Source: Azohydromonas australica DSM 1124 | GTDB lineage: Bacteria > Pseudomonadota > Gammaproteobacteria > Burkholderiales > Burkholderiaceae_C | Length of the DNA: 48,413 nucleotides | Direction of reading: 5' to 3' | Assembly: GCF_000430725.1 (NCBI RefSeq) | Contig: NZ_KE387212.1 | Location: 8,884 to 57,296, forward strand | In this document: positions 25,616 to 32,957 of the stretch, one piece after another | How the letters are laid out: every line of letters starts with the position of its first letter | Numbering within the stretch: the stretch's first letter is position 1 | Notes under the pieces: generated by a model | Databases searched by the model: none | Told to the model about the DNA's origin: nothing | Seen by the model: the letters and a program-made list of their open reading frames with translations, nothing else | Made by a program: the position numbers and the translations under genes

Positions 25616-26949
25616 GCGACGGCCTCCTGCAAGCGTCCGATTTCCGCCGTGAAGCGGGCAACGATGCGTTCCGGGTCGCGGACCAGGCCGGCGTCGGTCA
25701 TCAGGCCGAACTGCACCTGTCCTGCATAGGAAAGGATGCTGATGCCCAAGGCGATGCCGCCGGCCTGCGGCACCCAGAACAACGGCTGCTCGATCTCGAC
25801 GCCCGCCAATTCCAGTCGCTGTCGCGGTCCCGGGACATTGGTGACCACCGCGGTGGCGTGCGATCCGAGCAAGTGAACGAGCTGGTCCTGGAATGCGCGC
25901 GGTGCCTGGCCTGCGAGGCCCTGCAGCCCCAGCAAAAGCAGCGGCTGCGGCGACTCGCGCAGTGCCTGCATGCGTGCGTGCACCGCACGCACGCGCTCGA
26001 GCGGATCGGCGGTTCCCAGCGGCAGTGCCAGGAACACCAGGCCGAACTCGTTGCCCAGCGTCTCGGGAGCTCCTGCCGCCCTGAGGTTGACCGGCACCAC
26101 CACGCGGATGTCGAGGTTCCGTGCCGGGTCGCGATGCGCCATGAGATAGGCGCGCAGCGCACCGGCGGCTGCGGCCAGCAGCACGTCGTTGACCGTGCAG
26201 CCGAGCGCCCTGCCCAGCTCCTTCACGGCGTCCAGCGGCAGCGGATCGCACCAGGCAATGCGCTTGGCTGGACCGAGCTGGCCCCTAAATCGCGTGCGCG
26301 GCTCTGGTGACATGGCCAGCAGCCTGGCGGCTTCGCCCAGGGCCGCGGTACTGGCCTGGGCGTAATCGAAGGCCTTGCCCGGATGCTGCAGCAGTTCCCA
26401 GAACAGCTGCGTGCCTGTACGGGTGAGGTCTCCCAGCCAGGGCAACCATCCGCCCGAGGCCGACGTCGCGCCGTGACTTGGCACGTGCCGCTGCCTGCCA
26501 TCACGGGTGAGTGCCAGCAGCACGTGCATGAGCGCGGCGCCGTCGGCATAGCAATGGTGAACGCGCACGATGAGCGCGCTGCGGCTGCGCCGATAGCCTT
26601 CCACGAGATGCACCTGCCACAGGGGCCGGCTCGCATCGAGCGGCGTACTGGCCAGATCGCTCACCAGGTCCTGCAGCTCGCGCTGGCCGCCCGGCCGCGG
26701 CAACGCCACACGGTGCACGTGATGCCCCAGGTCGAACCAGGGATCGTCTTCCCAGTAGAACCCGGCCGCCTCTTCGACGGGCCGCCAGCGGAATCGCTCG
26801 AATGCCAGCAGGCGCGTGCGCAACAGCCGCATCAGCCGCGACATGTCGAGCCGGCCCTTGAGGATGATTACCGCAGTGATCACCATGGGACTGGTGGGCC
26901 GATCCATGCGCAGCCACGCCGTGTCGGCACCGGACATGCGAATGGTCAC
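25612..26949 (-). CDS. Wax ester synthase / diacylglycerol acyltransferase (WS/DGAT)
   Basis: The 445-aa protein joins acyl-CoA to a long-chain alcohol (wax ester) or to diacylglycerol. The catalytic motif HHxxxDG is present as HHCYADG at residues 131-137, and later motifs NDVLLAAAAGALR, VPVNLRAAG and NVPGPRQRLELAGVEI follow family order. The GTG at 26949 overlaps the patatin stop as GTGA; an ATG four codons on (MSGADTAWLRMD) is the other option and fits the common family start MSgmD. Both its alcohol source (fatty acyl-CoA reductase at 28652) and its acyl-CoA source (ligase downstream) are adjacent, so wax ester formation is the best reading. Confidence 0.9.
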   Translation of the reverse strand: MTIRMSGADTAWLRMDRPTSPMVITAVIILKGRLDMSRLMRLLRTRLLAFERFRWRPVEEAAGFYWEDDPWFDLGHHVHRVALPRPGGQRELQDLVSDLASTPLDASRPLWQVHLVEGYRRSRSALIVRVHHCYADGAALMHVLLALTRDGRQRHVPSHGATSASGGWLPWLGDLTRTGTQLFWELLQHPGKAFDYAQASTAALGEAARLLAMSPEPRTRFRGQLGPAKRIAWCDPLPLDAVKELGRALGCTVNDVLLAAAAGALRAYLMAHRDPARNLDIRVVVPVNLRAAGAPETLGNEFGLVFLALPLGTADPLERVRAVHARMQALRESPQPLLLLGLQGLAGQAPRAFQDQLVHLLGSHATAVVTNVPGPRQRLELAGVEIEQPLFWVPQAGGIALGISILSYAGQVQFGLMTDAGLVRDPERIVARFTAEIGRLQEAVA

Positions 26950-28163
26950 GGCCGCTCCACCCAGCGTTCCAGCCGATCCAGCGCACCGCCCAGCCGTTGG
27001 AGCACTTCGGAGTTGGCCTGCGCGCGAGGCGCGCTTGCCGCTCGCAGCTTGGAATTCCGAATGGAAATGCCGTGGCGCTCCAGGCAAGGCGCCAGCGCTC
27101 GCTTGCGCGTGGACAGGTCGAGCAACGTCGCGCGGTAGGCCTGTTCAAACACCCGGTGGCGTGTCGTGTCGTCGAAGACGTTGGTGAAGAGCAGATGCGG
27201 GTTGTCTCGTGGGGGCTCGAACAGCAGCACGTGGGCGCCCTTGTACTCGGAGCGGTATCGCGCCATGCCGACCTGCATGCGCGACTGGATCAGCGTGCGG
27301 AAGGCCTGTGACAGCACGGTCGACAGCCCCCCTTCGACAAGCCTGCGGGGCCGATGGTGGCTGTGCCGCAAGGCCAGGCGCGCGTCGAACGGCACGATGG
27401 GATTGATGCAGAACAGCAACCGTGCCCCTTCGTGAAGCGCCACCGAGGCGTGCATGGTCTTGCGCAGCGCACCGTCGACATAGTCGTGCCCGTCGATCCG
27501 CACCGGTGGATACAGCCCGGGCAGTGCCGTGCTGGCCTGCACGGCCCGCGAGATCGGCACGCGGTCATGGCCGGCCGAGCCGAATGCAACGGTCTCGCTG
27601 CTGTCGAGATCGGTCGCCACGAGTCGCAACCTGGGGCCCAGCCGGCGGAAGTCGTTGCTGTGTCCATTGGTACCGAAGGCGTGTTCCAAGAAGCGCGCAA
27701 GGGGTTCGTTGTCGAACATCCCGCTGGGAAGCAGCCGACCAAAGCGCGACACCAGCCCGCCGCGTCCGCCCAGGCCACCGTTGAGCCCCTGCCGGAGCGC
27801 GTCCAGCGCGAGACCCGGCAGCATCACAGCGCGGCGCACCAGCTCACCGATAGCCGGGGCCAGGAACAGTCCCTGGTCCACCGGGTACTCGGCCGACGCG
27901 GCGTCCACGAGGATCTCGCGCAGTTGCGCCACCGAGAAGCCGTTGGCCAGCAAAGCCCCCACGAGGGCGCCCGAGCTCACGCCCACGTAGACATCGAGGT
28001 CGGCGAAGTCGATGCCATCCAGCGCATCCTGCAGTGCACAGAGCGCGCCGATCTCGTACACGGCGCCCACTGGCCCGCCACCGGCCAGCGCCAGCCCGAT
28101 CGGCGCCAACCGCCTACGGCCGGGCCTGGGAGCGGATCTTGCGCTTGACGGGCTTGCGGCCAT
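26946..28163 (-). CDS. Patatin-like phospholipase/lipase
   Basis: The 405-aa protein has the patatin set: oxyanion loop GLALAGGGPVGAVYEIGAL (residues 23-41), nucleophile motif GVSSG (Ser63) and DGA in YVDGALRK. These enzymes hydrolyse acyl esters in phospholipids or storage lipids with a Ser-Asp dyad. There is no signal peptide, so it acts in the cytoplasm or on granule surfaces. The start at 28163 overlaps the phasin gene by 50 bases; a later start would remove the first strand. Its end overlaps the wax ester synthase start. With a phasin upstream, a role in storage-granule turnover is plausible. Confidence 0.88.
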   Translation of the reverse strand: MAASPSSARSAPRPGRRRLAPIGLALAGGGPVGAVYEIGALCALQDALDGIDFADLDVYVGVSSGALVGALLANGFSVAQLREILVDAASAEYPVDQGLFLAPAIGELVRRAVMLPGLALDALRQGLNGGLGGRGGLVSRFGRLLPSGMFDNEPLARFLEHAFGTNGHSNDFRRLGPRLRLVATDLDSSETVAFGSAGHDRVPISRAVQASTALPGLYPPVRIDGHDYVDGALRKTMHASVALHEGARLLFCINPIVPFDARLALRHSHHRPRRLVEGGLSTVLSQAFRTLIQSRMQVGMARYRSEYKGAHVLLFEPPRDNPHLLFTNVFDDTTRHRVFEQAYRATLLDLSTRKRALAPCLERHGISIRNSKLRAASAPRAQANSEVLQRLGGALDRLERWVERP

Positions 28164-28524
28164 GGCCTGCACGGTTGCGCCGGGCGAGCGCGGAAACGTG
28201 GCGGTCGAGATCGGCAACGCGGCGTGAGAGCTCGCCAACATCGCGCGCGCTGGGCACGTCCGCTGATACCAGCAGCCTGGCAAGTCGCTTTTCGACCAGC
28301 CGCTCGATGCTGCCCACACCCGCGCTCAAGCGTGAGCGCACCTGCCGCACGCCGCCCACGGTCAACGCGTCGGCGCACGCCCTGCCCTCGTCCACCAACA
28401 GCTCGAAGAGCTTGCTGCCTTCCCTGCGCGCGGTGTAGAGAGCGCCGACCCCGGCCAGCCAGATCTCGTGCCCCGAGCGGGAAACGGCCTGCAGCAGGCC
28501 TGTTCCGGACTGCATCTTCGCCAT
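28114..28524 (-). CDS. Phasin-like granule-associated protein
   Basis: The 136-aa protein (MAKMQSGTG...) has the layout of PhaI/PhaF-type phasins: an amphipathic helical first half with GHEIWLAGVGALYTARREGSKLFELLVDEG, then a helical region, then a basic tail GHGRKPVKRKIRSQ. Phasins coat polyhydroxyalkanoate granules, and similar proteins coat lipid bodies. GGAGG precedes the ATG at 28524. The frame is open further upstream, but that part reads as intergenic promoter DNA. It is the first gene of the minus-strand lipid operon, with a FixK-like box 73 bases before the start. No PHA synthase is in the window, so its granule may be wax ester or triacylglycerol. Confidence 0.8.
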   Translation of the reverse strand: MAKMQSGTGLLQAVSRSGHEIWLAGVGALYTARREGSKLFELLVDEGRACADALTVGGVRQVRSRLSAGVGSIERLVEKRLARLLVSADVPSARDVGELSRRVADLDRHVSALARRNRAGHGRKPVKRKIRSQARP

Positions 28525-28597
28525 GGCGACCTTGCCTCCTTGGGTACTGCGGGACGGCCCCGGTAGCTGGAACATGCCACGTCCGGAGGTCTCAAAT

Positions 28598-28611
28598 TTG
28601 ACGCGGCGCAA
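28598..28611. promoter_or_regulatory. FixK/FNR-like box in the phasin/acyl-CoA reductase divergent promoter
   Basis: TTGACgcggCGCAA fits TTGA-N6-GCAA. It is 73 bases before the phasin start on minus and 40 before the reductase start on plus, in a 127-base divergent region. One box could serve both directions. Confidence 0.6.
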
Positions 28612-28651
28612 ATCCGCGATCACGCGCCGTACCAGCATCCGCGTCAGCACC

Positions 28652-30643
28652 ATGAGAAACGCAACCTTCGTTACCGGGGCCAGTGGCTTCATCGGCAGGC
28701 GACTCGTCACGCAGCTGCTGGCGCGCGGCGAGGGGCCGGTCTACGTCCTCGTTCACCCTCGCAGCGTCCACAAGCTCGAAGCGCTCTACCTGCGCTGGGG
28801 CGTGGACCGCACCCGTGTGACGCCGGTGGTGGGAGACCTGACGCTCCCGATGCTGGGCGTCAGCGCCGAGGACGCCGCGATGCTTCGCGGCCGTGTGCGC
28901 CACTTCTTCCACCTTGCAGCGGTGTACGACCTCGCGGCCAGCACCGAAGCGCTGGTCAGCGCCAATGTCGAGGGCACGCGGCACGCGGTGGAGCTCGCGC
29001 AGGCCATCAGGGCGCAGTGCTTCCACCACATGAGCTCCATTGCCGCGGCCGGCCTGTACGAGGGCACGTTCACCGAGGACATGTTCGAGGAGGCCGAGAA
29101 GCTCGACCATCCGTACTTCAGCACCAAGCACGAGGCCGAGCGGATCGTGCGCTCTGAGTGCACGCTGCCTTGGCGCGTCTACCGCCCGGGCATCGTGGTC
29201 GGCCAGTCCGACACCGGCGAGATGGACAAGATCGACGGGCCCTATTACTTCTTCAAGGCCATCCAGAAGTTGCGCCGGCTGTTGCCGCCCTGGTTCCCCG
29301 CGATCGGCCTGGAGGGCGGACGGTTGAACCTCGTGCCGGTGGACTTCGTCGTGCGTGCGCTGGACGAGCTGGCGCACCGTGAAGGCCTGGACAGGCACTG
29401 CTTCCATCTCACCGACCCCGAGCCCAAGCGCGTCGGCGAAATCCTGGACATCTTTGCCCGGGCCGGACATGCGCCCCGCTTCGTGCTGCGCATCAACCCA
29501 CGCCTGCAGGAGCTCGTGCCTCGCAGCCTGCGCGAAGGCCTGGCGCTGCTCACGCCGGTGCACCGACTGCAGGCGGCGCTGCTGCGCGACCTGGGACTGC
29601 CCGCGCAGGCCATGCGTTTCGTTAGCTACCCGACGCGTTTCAGCAACCGAGAGACGCGCAAGCTCCTCGATGCGGCCGGCATTCGTGTGCCGGCGCTGGA
29701 GGACTATGCCTGGAAGCTCTGGGACTACTGGGAACGGCACCTGGACCCGGAGCTGCGCCTGGACGAGAGCCTGGCCGGCGCGCTGGGCGGCAAGGTGGTG
29801 ATGATCACTGGAGCGGCCGACGGTATCGGCAAGGCCACCGCGCGCAAGCTGGCCGCGGCCGGCGCCACGGTGCTGGTCGTGGACCGCGACGCGGCCAAGC
29901 TCGAACGCATGCGCACGGAGCTTGAGCCGCAGGGCTGGCGGATGGGGTTCCATTGCGCCGACCTCACCGACCCGTCGCAGGTGGCACACCTGGCGGGCGA
30001 CGCAGTGGAGACCTTCGGGGTGCCGGACGTGCTGGTGAACAACGCCGGCCACTCGATCCGCCGCGCGATCGAGCATTCCTACGACCGCTTCCACGACTTC
30101 GAGCGCGTGATGGCCCTGAACTATTTCGGGGCGCTGCGGCTGACGCTTGCGCTGCTGCCCGCGATGCAGCAGCGTCGCAGCGGTCATGTCGTCAACATCT
30201 CCTCGCTGGGCGTGCTCACCAATGCGCCGCGTTTCTCGGCCTACGTGGCGTCCAAGGCGGCCATGGATGCCTTCGCGCGCTGCGCGGCGGCGGAATTCGC
30301 CGACAGCGGCGTCGAGTTCAGCACGGTGTACATGCCGCTGGTACGCACGGCCATGACCGCACCGACCGAGGTCTACCGCGCCGTGCCCATGCTCTCGCCT
30401 GACGAGGCCGCGCAGTTGGTGGTCCAGGCCTTGATCCACCGCCCGGCTCATGTGGCCACGCCCCTGGGCCTGTTCGCGCAGGTGCTGCACATGGCATCGC
30501 CGCACCTGGCCCATGCGGTGATGAATCTGGCCTACCGCATGTTCCCGGAGTCGCGGCGCGCGCTGGGCGAGTCCGGCCCGAGTGCCGAGGCCACGGCCGA
30601 CCAAGTGGCGTTGGCCAAGCTCATGAAGGGCATGCACCTCTGA
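28652..30643 (+). CDS. Two-domain fatty acyl-CoA reductase (alcohol-forming)
   Basis: The 663-aa protein has an N-terminal extended SDR (VTGASGFIG at about 7-15, HHMSSIAAAG, YFSTKHEAE) and a C-terminal classical SDR (ITGAADGIG, NNAG, YVASK). Order, length and long stretches such as HVVNISSLGVLTNAPRFSAYV closely resemble from memory the Marinobacter fatty acyl-CoA reductase that makes fatty alcohol from acyl-CoA with NADPH in two steps. It is divergent from the phasin-patatin-WS/DGAT-ligase operon, so the two units together hold every step from fatty acid to wax ester. The ATG at 28652 gives the family N-terminus, but no good ribosome-binding site is seen. Confidence 0.9.
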   Translation: MRNATFVTGASGFIGRRLVTQLLARGEGPVYVLVHPRSVHKLEALYLRWGVDRTRVTPVVGDLTLPMLGVSAEDAAMLRGRVRHFFHLAAVYDLAASTEALVSANVEGTRHAVELAQAIRAQCFHHMSSIAAAGLYEGTFTEDMFEEAEKLDHPYFSTKHEAERIVRSECTLPWRVYRPGIVVGQSDTGEMDKIDGPYYFFKAIQKLRRLLPPWFPAIGLEGGRLNLVPVDFVVRALDELAHREGLDRHCFHLTDPEPKRVGEILDIFARAGHAPRFVLRINPRLQELVPRSLREGLALLTPVHRLQAALLRDLGLPAQAMRFVSYPTRFSNRETRKLLDAAGIRVPALEDYAWKLWDYWERHLDPELRLDESLAGALGGKVVMITGAADGIGKATARKLAAAGATVLVVDRDAAKLERMRTELEPQGWRMGFHCADLTDPSQVAHLAGDAVETFGVPDVLVNNAGHSIRRAIEHSYDRFHDFERVMALNYFGALRLTLALLPAMQQRRSGHVVNISSLGVLTNAPRFSAYVASKAAMDAFARCAAAEFADSGVEFSTVYMPLVRTAMTAPTEVYRAVPMLSPDEAAQLVVQALIHRPAHVATPLGLFAQVLHMASPHLAHAVMNLAYRMFPESRRALGESGPSAEATADQVALAKLMKGMHL

Positions 30644-30688
30644 CCGCCGGACGGTGGCGCCCGCTTCTTCTTATGACGGGCCTCCTGT

Positions 30689-30738
30689 CGTACGGCCTGA
30701 AGTGGCTCCCTGCCGACTGCCGACTTCAGGCCGGTACG
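30689..30738. repeat. Long inverted repeat after the acyl-CoA reductase gene
   Basis: Arms at 30689-30703 and 30723-30738 pair over 15 bp with one bulged G (core GGCCTGAAGT / ACTTCAGGCC perfect), around a 19-base loop. It follows the reductase stop by 45 bases and precedes the two boxes of the next promoter. A terminator or REP-like element is likely; there is no T-tract. Confidence 0.6.
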
Positions 30739-30752
30739 CACCGTGCCAGGGC

Positions 30753-30766
30753 TTGCGCCATATCAA
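30753..30766 (+). promoter_or_regulatory. FixK/FNR-like box, distal
   Basis: TTGCGccatATCAA fits TTGC-N6-TCAA. It lies 174 bases before the PNPOx-like gene and 88 bases upstream of a second box, so it may be an auxiliary site. Confidence 0.5.
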
Positions 30767-30854
30767 CCGTGCAGACGCGCATCCAGCCGCGGCTGCAACC
30801 AGAGCTCGATCGACGCCAGGCCGGTTGGGGCGGCAGCGATCGCATCCGCGAAAC

Positions 30855-30868
30855 TTGAGCATTCGCAA
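30855..30868 (+). promoter_or_regulatory. FixK/FNR-like box, proximal, before the PNPOx-like gene
   Basis: TTGAGcattCGCAA fits TTGA-N6-GCAA and stands 72 bases before the start at 30941, almost the same spacing as at the usp and CBS genes. Confidence 0.65.
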
Positions 30869-30940
30869 GCACGGCGCGGCAGGGACGACCAACATGGCTC
30901 TTTCCCGGCGGGTTCAGCCGGGTGACGAAGGAGTCGGCAA

Positions 30941-31396
30941 ATGGACAAGGAGCTTCGACAAAAGATCCTGACCCTGCTGGATCAGCACCGGATCATGACC
31001 ATCGCCACGCTGCGGCCGGACGGGTGGCCGCAAGCCACGACCGTTGGCTATGCCAACGACGGCCTCACGCTCTACTTCCTGTGCGGCTTGGACAGCCAGA
31101 AGGCGGTGAATCTCACGCTGGACGACCGGGTGTCACTGACCGTGGATCACGATACGCCGCAGGTCATGGAGATCAGCGGCCTGTCCATGGCCGCCCGGGC
31201 GCGACCTGTCGCCGATGCCGCGCAGGCCCAACGGGCCCTGGATCTGCTCATGCGGCGCTATCCCGAGCAGACGGGATTACCACTCCCGATGCCGTCGCCC
31301 AACGACGTGCGGATATTCCACGTAACCCCGGTCGTCATATCCGTGCTCGACTACTCCAAGGGTTTCGGGCATACCGATCTCATCCAGTGCGATTGA
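30941..31396 (+). CDS. PNPOx-like FMN-binding split-barrel protein
   Basis: The 151-aa protein matches the pyridoxamine-phosphate-oxidase-like split barrel: IMTIATLRPDGWPQATTVGYANDGLTLYFLC in the first third, then the pattern KAVNLTLDDRVSLTVD. Such proteins bind FMN, F420 or haem and serve as small oxidoreductases or redox sensors. The substrate is unknown. AAGGAG precedes the ATG. It stands alone, with two FixK-like boxes upstream, and converges with the aldehyde dehydrogenase gene. Confidence 0.82.
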   Translation: MDKELRQKILTLLDQHRIMTIATLRPDGWPQATTVGYANDGLTLYFLCGLDSQKAVNLTLDDRVSLTVDHDTPQVMEISGLSMAARARPVADAAQAQRALDLLMRRYPEQTGLPLPMPSPNDVRIFHVTPVVISVLDYSKGFGHTDLIQCD

Positions 31397-31460
31397 GCAG
31401 AATGCAACCGGGTCGTCGGCCTGCACCAATGGCGAAGCCTCAAACCCACGGTTTCGTGGC

Positions 31461-32957
31461 TTACCGATACCGCTCATCCGGGGTCGCTTGGGCCCGACGC
31501 TGCGCAGGCCGCGCTCTGGATCCGATCAGGAAGCTGATCAGCCGGTCAGTCCAGGCATCGTAGGGCGGCTTCGTCAGGCGTGCCAGCGCCGCGCCCGCCC
31601 ACGCGTGCTGCAACAGCACGCCCTTCTTCTTTGAGAACGTCTGGAACCCGTCGAACCCATGGTAGGCGCCCATGCCGCTGGGCCCCACGCCGCCAAAAGG
31701 CAGCCCGTGCTGAGGAAGATGGAACATGCAGTCGTTGACGACGGCACCACCTGAGACCGTGTGCTCCAGAACGTGGTCGATGCGGGCGCGGTCCTGGTCG
31801 AAGTAGTAGAGCGCCAAGGGCCGCGGCTGCGCGTTGATCATCGCGATGGCCTCGTCCAGTGCGCCATAGCCGACGATGGGGAGGACCGGGCCGAAGATCT
31901 CCTCCTGCATCACCCGCATCGACGCCTTCACGTCCAGGACCAGCGTGGGCGGGAACGCGCGGCGACCCGGGATGGGCAACTCGTTGGCCGGATTGATCTG
32001 CACGATCGTGGCGCCCTGGGCGCGGGCGTCGTCAACCAGGGACCGCATGCGCTCCAGGCCTGCCTCGTTGACCATGCAGGTGTAGTCGCCTGACGAGAGC
32101 GGATGCGCGTAGCGACGGGAGACGACTTCGACGGCGTCTCGCACGAACTCGTCCATCCGGCGTGAAGGCACCAGGACATGGTCCGGCGCAATGCAGGTCT
32201 GGCCAGCGTTCCAGAATTTCGCGGAACAGATGCGGTCGGCGGCGACGTGGGTCGGGTAGGACTCGTGCACCAGCGCAGGCGACTTGCCGCCCAGCTCCAG
32301 TGTCACCGGCGTGAGGTTCTCTGCGGCCGCCTTCATCACCAGCTTGCCCACCCGCCCCGATCCCGTGAAGAGCAGATGATCGAACGGCAGCGCCGCAAAG
32401 GCAGCCGCGGTTTCCGTCCCGCCCGAGACGACGGCCACATGGTCTTCCGCAAAGGCTTCGCACAGCATCCGCTCGATCACGCCCGCGGTCGCAGGCGCCA
32501 TCTCCGAAGGCTTGACCATCACGCGGTTGCCGGCCGCCAGCGCATTGGCCAGCGGCAGCAGGCTCAGGAGCACGGGGTAGTTCCATGCGCCGATGACCCC
32601 CACCACGCCCAGCGGCTGAAAGAGGATCCGCGCCCGGCTGGGCAGGAACTGCCAGTTCACGCGAACCGGACGCGGACGCATCCAGCGCCGCAGGTGGCGC
32701 CGGAGGTAGCGGATCTCGTCCACCAGTGGAACGATTTCGAGCAGCCGAGTTTCCTGGCTGGAGCGATGGCCGAAGTCGGCATGCAGCGCCTCTGTCAACG
32801 GCTCCTCATGCTCGAGAACACTGTTCAGCAGGGCGTCCAGCGCCTGCATGCGTTGCGCATGGACCATGGGCTCGCGCTGGCGGGACGCGTCGTGCTGACG
32901 GGCAAAGACCGCGTGCAGCGCTTCAAGGCTGGGCGTCGTCTTAGGTGCCGTCGTCAT
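31461..32957 (-). CDS. Aldehyde dehydrogenase (coniferyl/long-chain aldehyde type)
   Basis: The 498-aa protein is an NAD(P)-dependent aldehyde dehydrogenase. It shows the cofactor loop FTGSGRVGKLVMKAAA, the catalytic glutamate motif LELGGKSP and the catalytic cysteine in NAGQTCIAPD, then EEIFGPVLPI. The short helical style and missing N-terminal extension fit the class-3/coniferyl aldehyde branch, which also takes fatty aldehydes; the C-terminus carries a hydrophobic stretch and a basic tail that could touch membrane. The start overlaps the stop of the GMC oxidoreductase as ATGA. Together they would oxidise an alcohol to an acid. Confidence 0.9.
   Translation of the reverse strand: MTTAPKTTPSLEALHAVFARQHDASRQREPMVHAQRMQALDALLNSVLEHEEPLTEALHADFGHRSSQETRLLEIVPLVDEIRYLRRHLRRWMRPRPVRVNWQFLPSRARILFQPLGVVGVIGAWNYPVLLSLLPLANALAAGNRVMVKPSEMAPATAGVIERMLCEAFAEDHVAVVSGGTETAAAFAALPFDHLLFTGSGRVGKLVMKAAAENLTPVTLELGGKSPALVHESYPTHVAADRICSAKFWNAGQTCIAPDHVLVPSRRMDEFVRDAVEVVSRRYAHPLSSGDYTCMVNEAGLERMRSLVDDARAQGATIVQINPANELPIPGRRAFPPTLVLDVKASMRVMQEEIFGPVLPIVGYGALDEAIAMINAQPRPLALYYFDQDRARIDHVLEHTVSGGAVVNDCMFHLPQHGLPFGGVGPSGMGAYHGFDGFQTFSKKKGVLLQHAWAGAALARLTKPPYDAWTDRLISFLIGSRARPAQRRAQATPDERYR

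Noticed and set aside
28592..30637. A 681-codon open frame on the minus strand
   Set aside because: It is antisense to the fatty acyl-CoA reductase and has no recognisable domain.
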